From the NCBI GenBank assembly GCA_045648785.1, contig JAZROP010000043.1, positions 1 to 64,000 of the forward strand: 64,000 bases of DNA, in the 5' to 3' direction. The notes under the pieces are model-generated. The model was not told the origin of the DNA, searched no databases, and saw only the letters and a program-made list of their open reading frames with translations. Every line of letters begins with the position of its first letter. Position 1 is the first letter of the stretch. The translations under genes and the position numbers were made by a program. Positions 52,609 through 60,697 of the stretch are shown here, piece after piece. This DNA comes from RGIG7450 sp045648785 (GTDB lineage: Bacteria; Bacillota; Clostridia; RUG12999).

Positions 52609-53934
52609 TTATTTATAATCTATGGTTTTATCAATAACATATTTGCTTAATAAAAATAGCGCTATAATGTTTGGTATTGCCATGAGGCCATTTAAGGTAT
52701 CCGAAAGCGTCCATACTGTATCGAGTGACATACAAGCACCTATATATATAGCACAGACATATAAAATTTTATAAACAAATAGAGCTATTTTATTTTCTTT
52801 TGATAGATACAATATCGCTCTTTCACCATAAAGTCCCCAACCTAAAATTGTTGCGACGGCAAAGAATATCATTGATATTGATATAAATACACCTCCAAAC
52901 TGTCCGTAAATGGTTTCAAACGCCGCAATCGTGAGTTCCATACCACTTAATTCTGATGCAATTAGACTGCCACCATTTGCGGTCAAAATAACAAGTGCGG
53001 TAAGTGTGCACATTATTACTGTATCAAAAAAAACTTCAAAGATACCCCATAATCCCTGTTCTTCAGGTGAATTTACATCGGCAGATGCATGAGCTACAGA
53101 GGAAGAGCCAAGACCTGCTTCGTTTGTAAAAACACCTCTGGAAACACCGTATTTAACCGCTTTTGAAACTGCAAATCCACTTGTCCCACCCCAAAATTCC
53201 GAAAAATTAAATGCATCACGAAATATTGCAGAAAATGCCATAGGGATATATTTAGCATTTATTATTAAAAAAATTACTGTTCCTATCATATAAAACAAAG
53301 CCATAAAAGGAACTATTATTTCTGTTGAGGATAATATTTTTTTTGCTCCCCCCATTATAACAAAAAAACAGATTGTTGTGAGGAAAAAACCGTTTATTTT
53401 GTTGTTTATTCCAAAGCAGTCTGCAAGAGCAGTCGAAACCGAGTTTGATTGAACCATATTACCGATTCCAAATGCCGAGAGTGCAAGAAGCAGTGCGAAA
53501 ATTACGCCAAGGGATCGCAACCCAAGCCCCTTTTCTATGTAATACATTGGTCCGCCTGAGAATTCTCCTTTTTTATTTTTTGTCCTGAATTTCACAGCGA
53601 GTAAAACTTCAGCATATTTTGTCATCATACCGAAAAATGCACTTACAATCATCCAGAATACTGCACCCGGACCACCAAGAGAGATGGAAGTTGCAACTCC
53701 TGCAATATTTCCTGTGCCTATTGTTCCTGCAAGTGCAGCTGAAAGCGCCTGAAAAGATGAAATTTTTGCAGTTTTATTTGTTTTTGAGAAAACTGTCTTG
53801 CTGAAAACATCCTTAAATTTTCTTATCTGAAAAAATCTTGTACGAAAAGTAAAATAAATCCCGCAACATAGTATCATAATAATTGTTGCGGGACCCCAAA
53901 CAATGTTATTAATTTTTTCAATTAATTCTGACAT
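52609..53934 (-). CDS. Sodium:alanine/glycine symporter, AGCS family
   Basis: 441 residues with about eleven membrane helices. AGCS signatures are seen: FQALSAALAGTIGTGNIAGV (about 61-80), GGPGAVFWMIVSAFFGMMTK, GGPMYYIEKGLG and VSRGVFTNEAGLGSSSVAHA (about 265-284). Such proteins import alanine or glycine with sodium or protons. GGAG precedes ATG 53934 by seven bases. It probably shares a transcript with the small gene upstream. Confidence 0.93.
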   Translation of the reverse strand: MSELIEKINNIVWGPATIIMILCCGIYFTFRTRFFQIRKFKDVFSKTVFSKTNKTAKISSFQALSAALAGTIGTGNIAGVATSISLGGPGAVFWMIVSAFFGMMTKYAEVLLAVKFRTKNKKGEFSGGPMYYIEKGLGLRSLGVIFALLLALSAFGIGNMVQSNSVSTALADCFGINNKINGFFLTTICFFVIMGGAKKILSSTEIIVPFMALFYMIGTVIFLIINAKYIPMAFSAIFRDAFNFSEFWGGTSGFAVSKAVKYGVSRGVFTNEAGLGSSSVAHASADVNSPEEQGLWGIFEVFFDTVIMCTLTALVILTANGGSLIASELSGMELTIAAFETIYGQFGGVFISISMIFFAVATILGWGLYGERAILYLSKENKIALFVYKILYVCAIYIGACMSLDTVWTLSDTLNGLMAIPNIIALFLLSKYVIDKTIDYK

Positions 53935-53993
53935 AATGCACTCCGTAATCTTTTTTATATTTTTATGAAAATTATCGGATGCATATAACCTAT

Positions 53994-54239
53994 TTAAAAG
54001 AATTTCGGATTCCTTTTATTTAAATTCTCTACAGCATTATTAATACGCTGCTTTGCTTCTTCGCCTGTTTTTGATTTTTCAATATATTGAATAATATCAT
54101 TTCTTTCACCTTGCGAGAGTGCTGCGAAACAATGCAGAGCGTCGCTGTTCTGGTACAATTCCATGCCAAAACCTATCGGCATATCAAGACCGCCCGGGTC
54201 AGGATTTTTTCCTAATCCTACAAAAACTTTGTCTTCCAT
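53994..54239 (-). CDS. Small protein of unknown function
   Basis: 81 residues, soluble. The first part GLGKNPDPGGLDMPIGFGME is glycine-rich and loop-like; the second half is helical (ALSQGERNDIIQYIEKSKTG, then EEAKQRINNAVENL). TGAGGTGAT lies just upstream of ATG 54239. I do not know its family. It lies 59 bases upstream of agcS in the same direction. Confidence 0.65.
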   Translation of the reverse strand: MEDKVFVGLGKNPDPGGLDMPIGFGMELYQNSDALHCFAALSQGERNDIIQYIEKSKTGEEAKQRINNAVENLNKRNPKFF

Positions 54240-54271
54240 ACTATCACCTCAAAATTAGTATTCCAAAAAGA

Positions 54272-54371
54272 TTGACAATAATTCGGTATTGATATATAAT
54301 TTATATATGAGTTAATTGAGGATTGTAAAACAATTTTTAATAAAAAAGGTGAGTCAATTATGATAAAATAA
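54272..54371 (+). pseudogene. Gene head with promoter, RBS and only three codons
   Basis: A consensus promoter TTGACA (54272-54277), 17 bases, TATAAT (54295-54300) is followed by AAAAAAGGTGA (54343-54352) and ATG 54360. Only ATG ATA AAA follow before TAA at 54369. The repeat motif with CTTGACA begins within a few bases (54375). I read this as the 5' end of a gene whose body was removed at the motif. The promoter could now drive the D-aminoacylase gene. Confidence 0.5.
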
Positions 54372-54374
54372 TTT

Positions 54375-54394
54375 TTGTTCCTGACTTGACACGA
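54375..54394 (+). repeat. CTTGACA motif copy 4
   Basis: TTGTTCCTGACTTGACACGA, nearly the same as the ends of repeats A1-A3 and of copy 2. It stands alone, directly after the truncated gene head. Confidence 0.65.
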
Positions 54395-54499
54395 GCTAAT
54401 ATTTTAGATTGTTGGCATCTAGATTATACAGTCTTTATAACGGGATAATGATTAAGGTTGAAGAAAATTTTTGTATATTTAGTAAGGAGGAATATATCT

Positions 54500-56047
54500 A
54501 TGTATGACTTGATTATAAAACATGGTACTATAATTGACGGAACCGGGTCTCCGGCGTATCACTGTGACATAGCAATATCAAACGGAAAAATTGCTAGAAT
54601 TGAAAGAAATATTTCAGATGAAAGTAAGGAATTTATTGATGCACGTGGATTGACTGTAACACCGGGATTTATAGATTCTCATAGTCACAGCGATAATGCT
54701 ATACTCAAGTATCCTGATATGACAGAGAAGATAGAACAGGGCATAACCACGTCAATAGCTGGGCAGTGTGGTAATTCTGTTGCGCCCCAAAATATCAATG
54801 AAAATATGGATGAGTATATAGATGGCATTGGCAATCTGTCAAGTGTTTTGAAGACTTTTAGCAGCTTTGTAAATGCGGCAAAGAATATCCCCCTTGGTTC
54901 AAATAATATGTGTTTTGTGGGACATGGTGCTATAAGAAGAACTGTTATGGGAATGCGCCAGGAACAACCAGCAAGCGAAGAACTTGAGAAAATGAAATTG
55001 CTTCTTCGTGATGCTATGGAACACGGTGCACTAGGTATTTCTTTTGGTCTTATATATCCACCAAGTAGCTACGCCGACACAGATGAATTAATAGAACTTG
55101 CAAAAGTGGTAAAGGAATATGAAGGATTAGTTGTAGCACATATCAGAAACGAATCAAATATGCTTGTTAAAGCGACTAATGAATTTATAAATGTAATAAG
55201 ACAATCAGGTGTAAGAGGAGTGATTTCGCACCATAAGGCGTGCGGATCACACGAAAACTGGGGTAAGGTAACTCATACACTCAGACTTATTGATGAGGCA
55301 AACGCAGAAGGAATAGAGGTGTACCTTGATGTATATCCGTATGTAGCTACACATACTTCAACCGCTGTAACTTTTGTGCCGGATTCTGGCAATGATTTAA
55401 TGAAAAGACTTGAAAATCCTGAGGAGCGCGCAAAAATAAAAGAATGGAATAAAACAATGTGGTGGGGAAACGACTACTCGTGGGTGCAGGTTGCAAAGTG
55501 CTCAGGTTATCCTGAGTATGAGGGAATGTTTGTTCCTGAAATTGCTAAAATTCATGGTAAGGATGAATGTGATACTATACTTGATATGATTTATAAAAGT
55601 AATAATCAATGCAGTTGCTGTTACTTTTCTATGTGTGACGAAGATGTGCAAGCTGTTATGGCACATCCAAGAGCAATGATATGCACAGATGCAGGTGTTG
55701 CAAAGGAACAAAAAAGCTTTCATCCTCGTTTAAAAGGCTCGTTCCCAAGAGTCCTTGGAAGATATGTGAGGGAGAAAAAGGTTGTGTCGCTTCCTGAAAT
55801 GATACGCAAGATGACATCAATGCCTGCCCGTGTATACGGATTAAATACCAAAGGACTTATATGGGAAGGCATGGATGCAGATATATGTATTTTTGATGCA
55901 GAAAAAATAATTGACAGATCTGATTTTATTGATTGCATCAAACGTGCCGAAGGATTAAACTATGTTGTGCTTGGCGGTGAGATTGTGGTGAAAGACGCGG
56001 TGCATAATGGAAAAAAAAGAGGTAGATTAATTTTAAAAAATCGTTAA
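54500..56047 (+). CDS. N-acyl-D-amino-acid deacylase (D-aminoacylase family)
   Basis: 515 residues, amidohydrolase superfamily. Metal and substrate residues expected for D-aminoacylases are visible: DSHSHSDN (about 59-66), Cys in AGQCGNS (about 90), AHIRNES (His, near 216), SHHKACG (His, near 246) and ICTDAGV (Asp, near 397). These enzymes free D-amino acids from N-acyl forms. AAGGAGG lies ten bases before ATG 54500; an upstream in-frame TTG at 54458 has no RBS. A MATE gene follows after 16 bases, likely in the same operon. Confidence 0.88.
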   Translation: MYDLIIKHGTIIDGTGSPAYHCDIAISNGKIARIERNISDESKEFIDARGLTVTPGFIDSHSHSDNAILKYPDMTEKIEQGITTSIAGQCGNSVAPQNINENMDEYIDGIGNLSSVLKTFSSFVNAAKNIPLGSNNMCFVGHGAIRRTVMGMRQEQPASEELEKMKLLLRDAMEHGALGISFGLIYPPSSYADTDELIELAKVVKEYEGLVVAHIRNESNMLVKATNEFINVIRQSGVRGVISHHKACGSHENWGKVTHTLRLIDEANAEGIEVYLDVYPYVATHTSTAVTFVPDSGNDLMKRLENPEERAKIKEWNKTMWWGNDYSWVQVAKCSGYPEYEGMFVPEIAKIHGKDECDTILDMIYKSNNQCSCCYFSMCDEDVQAVMAHPRAMICTDAGVAKEQKSFHPRLKGSFPRVLGRYVREKKVVSLPEMIRKMTSMPARVYGLNTKGLIWEGMDADICIFDAEKIIDRSDFIDCIKRAEGLNYVVLGGEIVVKDAVHNGKKRGRLILKNR

Positions 56048-56063
56048 AAGTTAGGAGTATAAA

Positions 56064-57455
56064 ATGAATTTATTAAAAGCGATGTTTAATAAAACCTTTT
56101 TTCCTGAAAAGACGTTTTGGAAAATGATATTAAGTTTTTCTATACCTATAGCAATGCAAAATATGTCAACTGCCATACTTGGAATAATTGATGTATCTGT
56201 TATAAGTTACATGGGAGAAACTGCTGTTGCGGCAGTTTCGCTTGCAAATCAGCTTTTCTATATAGTGAGCCTTATAACATTTGGTATTACAAGTGGGGCT
56301 TCGGTATATCTTTCAAGAAATTATGGTGAGAGAAACCATGAAGCAATGAGGAAAACATTCAGCATCACGTTGATTTTTTCGCTTTGCATTAACCTTCTTG
56401 TTATGTTGTTTTGCTTGTTTTTTCCCTACAAATCGCTTGGTTTTTTTACCAATGATTCCCAGACTATAAAGGATGGTGCGATGTATCTTCTTATAATCAC
56501 ACCTACTTTTCTTTTGTATAGCTTATCAAGCTCATATGTAGCATTTTTCCGTTCTGTAAAACAGCCTAAAATACCTATGATAGCAACTATGGTATCGCTT
56601 GGTATAAAGACAGCATTAAACTTTATTCTCATATACGGAGTTGGTTTTATCCCGGCAATGGGTGTTGCCGGGGCGGCAATTTCAACACTTATATCAAAGC
56701 TTGTTGAAACTGTCATATTCCTTATCTGTATAGCAAGATATGAAGATAAGGAATACGTATTTAAACTTTCTGATATAAAATTCTTTAAGCCTAAGGCGAT
56801 AGGCGATTTTGTACATAAAACTTATGCAGTTATATTAAACGAAAGTTTGTGGGGATTTGGTATATCAGCATTTAATGCAATATTCGGGCGTATGGGTAAC
56901 GATGTTGTAAGCGCGGTAAGTATAGCACGTCAGCTTGAAAACCTTGGCAATTCATTTTTCCATGGCGTGGCAATTGGTGCTTGTGTTACTATAAGCTGCA
57001 GTATAGGCGAGAAAAAGATAGAAGAGGCAAAGGAATTGGCTCGAAAATACGCCTTGGCGGGTTTTTATGTAGGTTTTGGAGTTATGATGCTTATGCTTGC
57101 GATAGATATTCCGTATGTTAAATTCTTCTTCTCAAGCTTGGAACCTGAAACCCAGTCGCTTACTATATGGCTTATAGCTATATATGCATTTTATATGCCA
57201 TTCCGTGCACTTGCAAGTACTCTTATAATGGGGGTGCTCAGAGCAGGCGGAAACAGTAAGAAGGCTATGCTTTATGATGTGGTTCCTGTATATGCATGGT
57301 CGCTGTTGCTTGGGTTTATACTTGGCATAAAACTAAAATGTTCTATCATAACAGTGCTTACAGTTATGTTGTTTAAGAGGTTTATAAAATCTGTAATTGC
57401 ACTTAAAAGCGTTGCTGGTGGAAAATGGATAAATTACAATGATATAGTGGACTAA
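56064..57455 (+). CDS. MATE family efflux transporter 3
   Basis: 463 residues with twelve predicted membrane helices. It starts with an amphipathic stretch, then FWKMILSFSIPIAMQNMSTA (about 18-37) and IDVSVISYMGETAVAAVSLA. It is more distant from the two tandem MATE proteins than they are from each other. It may export a product linked to the D-aminoacylase before it. TTAGGAG precedes ATG 56064. Confidence 0.88.
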   Translation: MNLLKAMFNKTFFPEKTFWKMILSFSIPIAMQNMSTAILGIIDVSVISYMGETAVAAVSLANQLFYIVSLITFGITSGASVYLSRNYGERNHEAMRKTFSITLIFSLCINLLVMLFCLFFPYKSLGFFTNDSQTIKDGAMYLLIITPTFLLYSLSSSYVAFFRSVKQPKIPMIATMVSLGIKTALNFILIYGVGFIPAMGVAGAAISTLISKLVETVIFLICIARYEDKEYVFKLSDIKFFKPKAIGDFVHKTYAVILNESLWGFGISAFNAIFGRMGNDVVSAVSIARQLENLGNSFFHGVAIGACVTISCSIGEKKIEEAKELARKYALAGFYVGFGVMMLMLAIDIPYVKFFFSSLEPETQSLTIWLIAIYAFYMPFRALASTLIMGVLRAGGNSKKAMLYDVVPVYAWSLLLGFILGIKLKCSIITVLTVMLFKRFIKSVIALKSVAGGKWINYNDIVD

Positions 57456-57581
57456 CCTTTTGCGGACTAATTAGGTTTGTTGAATATAGAGAGACGAAAG
57501 CATATCGCCTGAACGAAGTAAATATATCGTCAAAAATATGTATAATTTTCAGTATTAACTTAGTATGAACTATAAGTTTGA
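57456..57581. other. Spacer with a remnant of the hairpin-array sequence
   Basis: Near 57497-57535 the sequence has GCATATCGCC and ATATATCGTC around a GAACGAAGTAA core, like the CATATCGA spacers of the array at 57911-58105. I see nothing else here. Confidence 0.4.
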
Positions 57582-57884
57582 TATACAGGGGATAAAAATT
57601 ATAAACCCTTTGATGAAGAAAATTCCCGAAAGGAGAAATACATAAGAAAGAAGATTTCTGCTTTGGTAGTTTTCAATGTTGAACCCGAGTCATTTAATAA
57701 CTTTTTTGATGCAATATATTGGGCAACAGTTTCATTAACAACTGTTGGTTATGGAGATATTTATCCTGTAACAACAATAAGAAGGATAGTAACAATGGTT
57801 TTTTCAATATTTGGAATTGCTATTGTTGCTTTACCCGCAGGCATCATCACGGCAGGTTATATGAGCGAAATAGAAAAAGAATAA
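57582..57884 (+). pseudogene. Truncated potassium channel (pore and last helix only)
   Basis: The open frame from 57582 encodes the end of a voltage-gated-type K+ channel: a piece of helix S5 (SALVVFNVEPESF), the selectivity filter TTVGYGD, and helix S6 (GIAIVALPAGIITAGYM). Helices S1-S4 and most of S5 are missing; a stop precedes the frame and no ATG with RBS is present. GAAAGGAG is near 57628 but lacks a proper start. A change PVTTIRR, where Gly is usual before the helix, is also seen. The stop codon is followed at once by a CTTGACA motif copy. Confidence 0.7.
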
Positions 57885-57887
57885 TTT

Positions 57888-57914
57888 TTTTGTCCCTAAC
57901 TTGACAAAATCATA
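57888..57914 (+). repeat. 27-base direct repeat, left copy (motif copy 5)
   Basis: TTTTGTCCCTAACTTGACAA followed by AATCATA. It differs in one base from the copy at 58111-58137. It starts within six bases of the channel fragment's stop codon. Confidence 0.8.
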
Positions 57915-58105
57915 TGCGGTGCACAGCACCGCAACGATATGAATTCTTGCGAATTCTCGATATGTGCTTCGCACTTGATATGCCTGACGGCTCGATATGT
58001 TGCCTTGCGGCAACGAGATTTATATCATATCGAGTTTGACCGAAGGGAAAACATATCGATTTTACGAAGTAAAAATATCGAGCAAACTTTAGTTTGCATA
58101 TCGAC
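57911..58105. repeat. Array of small hairpins separated by CATATCGA/TCGATATG
   Basis: About eight short inverted repeats in tandem. The clear ones are GCGGTGC-ACA-GCACCGC (57916-57932), GAATTC-TTGC-GAATTC (57941-57956), GTGC-TTC-GCAC (57964-57974), GTTGCC-TTGC-GGCAAC (57999-58014), TTTTAC-GAA-GTAAAA (58060-58074) and GCAAAC-TTTA-GTTTGC (58082-58097). Stem sequences all differ, while the separators are variants of CATATCGA or its complement. No T-runs, no coding frame. The array is bounded by 27-base direct repeats. Confidence 0.8.
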
Positions 58106-58110
58106 AAAAA

Positions 58111-58137
58111 TTTTGTCCCTAATTTGACAAAATCATA
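58111..58137 (+). repeat. 27-base direct repeat, right copy (motif copy 6)
   Basis: TTTTGTCCCTAATTTGACAA followed by AATCATA. GTCGAATATTGTC follows at 58148-58160, which is shared with motif copy 2 near 1942. Confidence 0.8.
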
Positions 58138-58192
58138 GTAAAAACGTCGAATATTGTCAAAAATATAAATAGGAATTTATAGAGGTGAAAAA

Positions 58193-58738
58193 ATGGCAAC
58201 GGGCATTATGATAATGGGTTCTTCTGGTGCAGGAAAATCAACGCTTGGCGAACTTGTAGCAAAGGAATTAGGTTACACCTTTGTGGATATCGATGAGTAT
58301 ATATGGCAGAAGGATACTGAGATCCCTTTTTCTGAAATGTATCCACGGTCTGAAAAGATTAGTCGCTTGATGGATGCTATATCGCAGTGTGAACACTTTG
58401 TAATGGCTGGTTCTATGGTTTCATTTCACGAACATTTTGACCCTTTTTTTGAGTTGGTTGTTCATTTACATACGGATGCACAAATCCGTGCGAAGCGTGT
58501 CCACGAGCGCGAATTGACGTGGTTTGGCAAACGCATTTTGGAAGGTGGAGATATGTATATTGAACACCAAAAATTCTTAAAAGATATCTCAGGGTACGAT
58601 TTTGGAATTGGTGGTTGTACATTGCAACAACATGAACTATGGCTAAAATCTTTGAAATGTAAAGTGATAAAATTAGATGGTGCAAATACTTTGAATGAAA
58701 ATCTAAATAAAATAATTGAAGCATATAACAGCAGATAA
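58193..58738 (+). CDS. P-loop kinase-like protein (AAA_18/adenylate kinase type)
   Basis: 181 residues. The P-loop MIMGSSGAGKSTLGELVAKE (about 7-26) and a DIDEYIW acidic motif (about 33-39) give a nucleoside-monophosphate-kinase-like fold. A lid-type basic stretch RAKRVHERE lies near 100-108. It resembles small kinases such as shikimate or gluconate kinases, but substrate residues are not clear. AGAGGTG precedes ATG 58193. It stands alone after the hairpin array, in an accessory setting. Confidence 0.75.
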   Translation: MATGIMIMGSSGAGKSTLGELVAKELGYTFVDIDEYIWQKDTEIPFSEMYPRSEKISRLMDAISQCEHFVMAGSMVSFHEHFDPFFELVVHLHTDAQIRAKRVHERELTWFGKRILEGGDMYIEHQKFLKDISGYDFGIGGCTLQQHELWLKSLKCKVIKLDGANTLNENLNKIIEAYNSR

Positions 58739-58853
58739 ATTTCAATTTATCTATATGTTCTTTTGTCATAACTTTATATGAACTACTACTGAAAAGGGTT
58801 TGCATCTAAACCTTATGCATCGCAATGTCGAATTTTGTAAAATAAAAACATAA

Positions 58854-59546
58854 TCAGTGTGCAGATTTGTTTTGCCTTGTTTTCATTTTCTGCCAGCTGA
58901 GAAAGCCATAAATATCGTTGAAAAGAAACGCAATAAAGCACACTACTACAGAAATATATCGAACTTCATAGAAACTTGCCAATGCCCAAAGAAAGATTAG
59001 CACAATGTCATTGGCTGCATAAGCCAGAGCAAAGTATGGACTTCTACGGAATGTGAGATATACAGCGAGAAAGCTTGTTGTGACTGATATTGTGCTTGGA
59101 ATAATATTTGCAGTGTTGAAATGTTCTAATATGAAGTAAAAGATGATTGTAATAATGATCGTAAGTGCACACATAAAAACATTTTCTTTTTCACTTAAAG
59201 AATTGACCTTAACTTCTGTTTTGTTTTCTTTGCATGGATTCTTAAGCCATGAGATAAGCGCAAAAATAGCCATAGGCATTGTCATACCAAGATAGGTTAT
59301 CATTTCGCCGTAATAGGCAAATGTGTATGAGATTATTCCGTAAAGTATGCTGAATATAATCATCAGGAATTGCCCGAAAGGATTCCCTTTGGCACTGAAA
59401 ATAAGGGATGTGACACCAACAAGCGATGCACATAGTGTTATATAACTTTTTCTGTCGAAAACATAAAAAGCCACAATAATATGTATTGCAGAAGATACCC
59501 ATAATACAGTTTCAGTTCTTGAAAAATAAGGTTTTGATTTACTCAT
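58854..59546 (-). CDS. pnuC: PnuC-family transporter (nicotinamide riboside or related vitamin)
   Basis: 231 residues with about seven membrane helices. It starts MSKSKPYFSRTETVLWVSSA and has KGNPFGQFLMIIFSILYGII, a SWLKNPCKENKTEVKV loop and SPYFALAYAANDIVLIFLWA, as in PnuC. PnuC moves nicotinamide riboside by facilitated diffusion; relatives move thiamine or riboflavin. GGAGGC is six bases before ATG 59546; longer starts lie within the structured leader. No NAD synthesis gene is adjacent. Confidence 0.82.
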   Translation of the reverse strand: MSKSKPYFSRTETVLWVSSAIHIIVAFYVFDRKSYITLCASLVGVTSLIFSAKGNPFGQFLMIIFSILYGIISYTFAYYGEMITYLGMTMPMAIFALISWLKNPCKENKTEVKVNSLSEKENVFMCALTIIITIIFYFILEHFNTANIIPSTISVTTSFLAVYLTFRRSPYFALAYAANDIVLIFLWALASFYEVRYISVVVCFIAFLFNDIYGFLSWQKMKTRQNKSAH

Positions 59547-59567
59547 ATAAGCCTCCAAAAAAATAAA

Positions 59568-59641
59568 CATTCGCAAGTATATCTTCAAAGACCTAACGAT
59601 ATACAAACGAATGCCCAAAGCATCGACTACCCGGTGGCAGT
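59568..59641 (-). promoter_or_regulatory. Structured 5' leader of pnuC, possible riboswitch
   Basis: On the transcript, hairpin 1 is ACTGCC/GGTAGT (59641-59626), hairpin 2 is CGATGC/GCATTCG (59625-59608), and hairpin 3 is GTATATC/GATATAC (59604-59577). CATTCG (59613-59608) can instead pair with CGAATG (59573-59568) close to the RBS, giving two exclusive folds. I do not recognise a named riboswitch class. Confidence 0.45.
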
Positions 59642-59661
59642 TTAATTATTTAATTTATTAC

Positions 59662-59690
59662 AGTGTAGCACATAATAAAGAAAATTGCAA
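59662..59690 (-). promoter_or_regulatory. Putative promoter of pnuC
   Basis: On the - strand TTGCAA (59690-59685) and TACACT (59667-59662) are 17 bases apart, with TGC before the -10 box. This gives a leader of about 105 bases. Confidence 0.55.
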
Positions 59691-59794
59691 GAAATATTTC
59701 AGATTTATATTAGGATAATGGGAGTGTTCTATTATCTAAACGCAAGGTATGATTATTTAACATTGTATTTGTGAAGTCTCAAAATTTAATCAAA

Positions 59795-59940
59795 TAGTTT
59801 GCCGATTTATAATATTTACATATACTATCGGAGCGGGAAAATCCAGTATTCTCGCGGGTTCTAATGGATTTTGTTCATAAAAACGAGAACAGAAAACAGT
59901 AAGTCTTATTATTCACTGTTCTCCTAACTTGACAAAATCA
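59795..59940 (+). repeat. Dispersed intergenic element, copy A3
   Basis: Third long copy. Stem I is CCGAT at 59802-59806 with ATCGG at 59827-59831. Stem II is GCGGGAA at 59833-59839 with TTCTCGC at 59849-59855, where one A-to-G change keeps a G-T pair. The 3' end has CTGTTCTCCTAACTTGACAA (59916-59935), followed by AATCATAG as in motif copies 5 and 6. Confidence 0.8.
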
Positions 59941-59969
59941 TAGTTAAAAAATTTATTGGAAGGACGGAA

Positions 59970-60641
59970 ATGGAAATGAAGGTTTTATTTATCGGAAACA
60001 GTTATACATATTTTAACGATATGCCAAAATTGTTTGAAAATCTTTCAAGAGAAAACGGAAAAGATGTTCAAGTTTTTTCTGTTACCTGCGGCGGGCACAA
60101 ACTGTGTGAATATGCCGGCGGCGATGACGAATATACAAGGCAAATTGATGAATTAATGAAAACACATTGGTTTGATGTTTGTTTTTTACAGGAGCATAGT
60201 CTTATGCCTATCACGAATTATGATTTGTTTATTCAGGGTTTGATGGGGCTTGTTGATAAACTTAAGCCGGTTGTAGGAAAATTTATTTTGTATGAAACAT
60301 GGGGAAGGAAAAGCGGATGTCCAAAACTTGAAGAACTGGCAACCACCAATAAGGATATGACCTTCCGGCTTGCCGATGCGTATTACAACGCTTCGCAGGT
60401 GATAAATACACAGGTGTCCTATGTAGGTCTGAACTTTTATGATGTATATTCTCAAAAAACGGAAATGGAACTTTATAACGAAGACATGACGCACCCGTCT
60501 TATACAGGCAGTTGCCTTGCGGCGCTTACACATTATTATGCAGTTTTTTGTTCTTATCCCGAAAATACTGCAAGTATTTCTTTGACAGATACAGAAAAGG
60601 AAATACTGAAAAATACAGTAATAAAGAATTTATCGGTTTGA
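59970..60641 (+). CDS. SGNH/GDSL-type hydrolase
   Basis: 223 residues. Block I FIGNSYTYFNDMP (about 7-19; Ser nucleophile in GNSYT), a Gly in VTCGGHKL, FLQEHSL (block III-like, about 72-78) and a final DMTHPSYTGSCLAA (Asp/His pair, about 173-186) match SGNH hydrolases. Related proteins are esterases or carbohydrate deacetylases; there is no signal peptide. AGGACGG precedes ATG 59970. It is the first gene after repeat A3. Confidence 0.78.
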   Translation: MEMKVLFIGNSYTYFNDMPKLFENLSRENGKDVQVFSVTCGGHKLCEYAGGDDEYTRQIDELMKTHWFDVCFLQEHSLMPITNYDLFIQGLMGLVDKLKPVVGKFILYETWGRKSGCPKLEELATTNKDMTFRLADAYYNASQVINTQVSYVGLNFYDVYSQKTEMELYNEDMTHPSYTGSCLAALTHYYAVFCSYPENTASISLTDTEKEILKNTVIKNLSV

Positions 60642-60697
60642 TTTGATTGGTATAAGCTTTATAGTAAATAAAAAAATATATAGGAGGATTAAAAGAT

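Noticed and set aside
57911..58105. CRISPR array
   Set aside because: Units are short hairpins with unlike stems and spacers of about eight constant bases; there is no repeat of 25-40 bases with unique spacers, and no cas gene.
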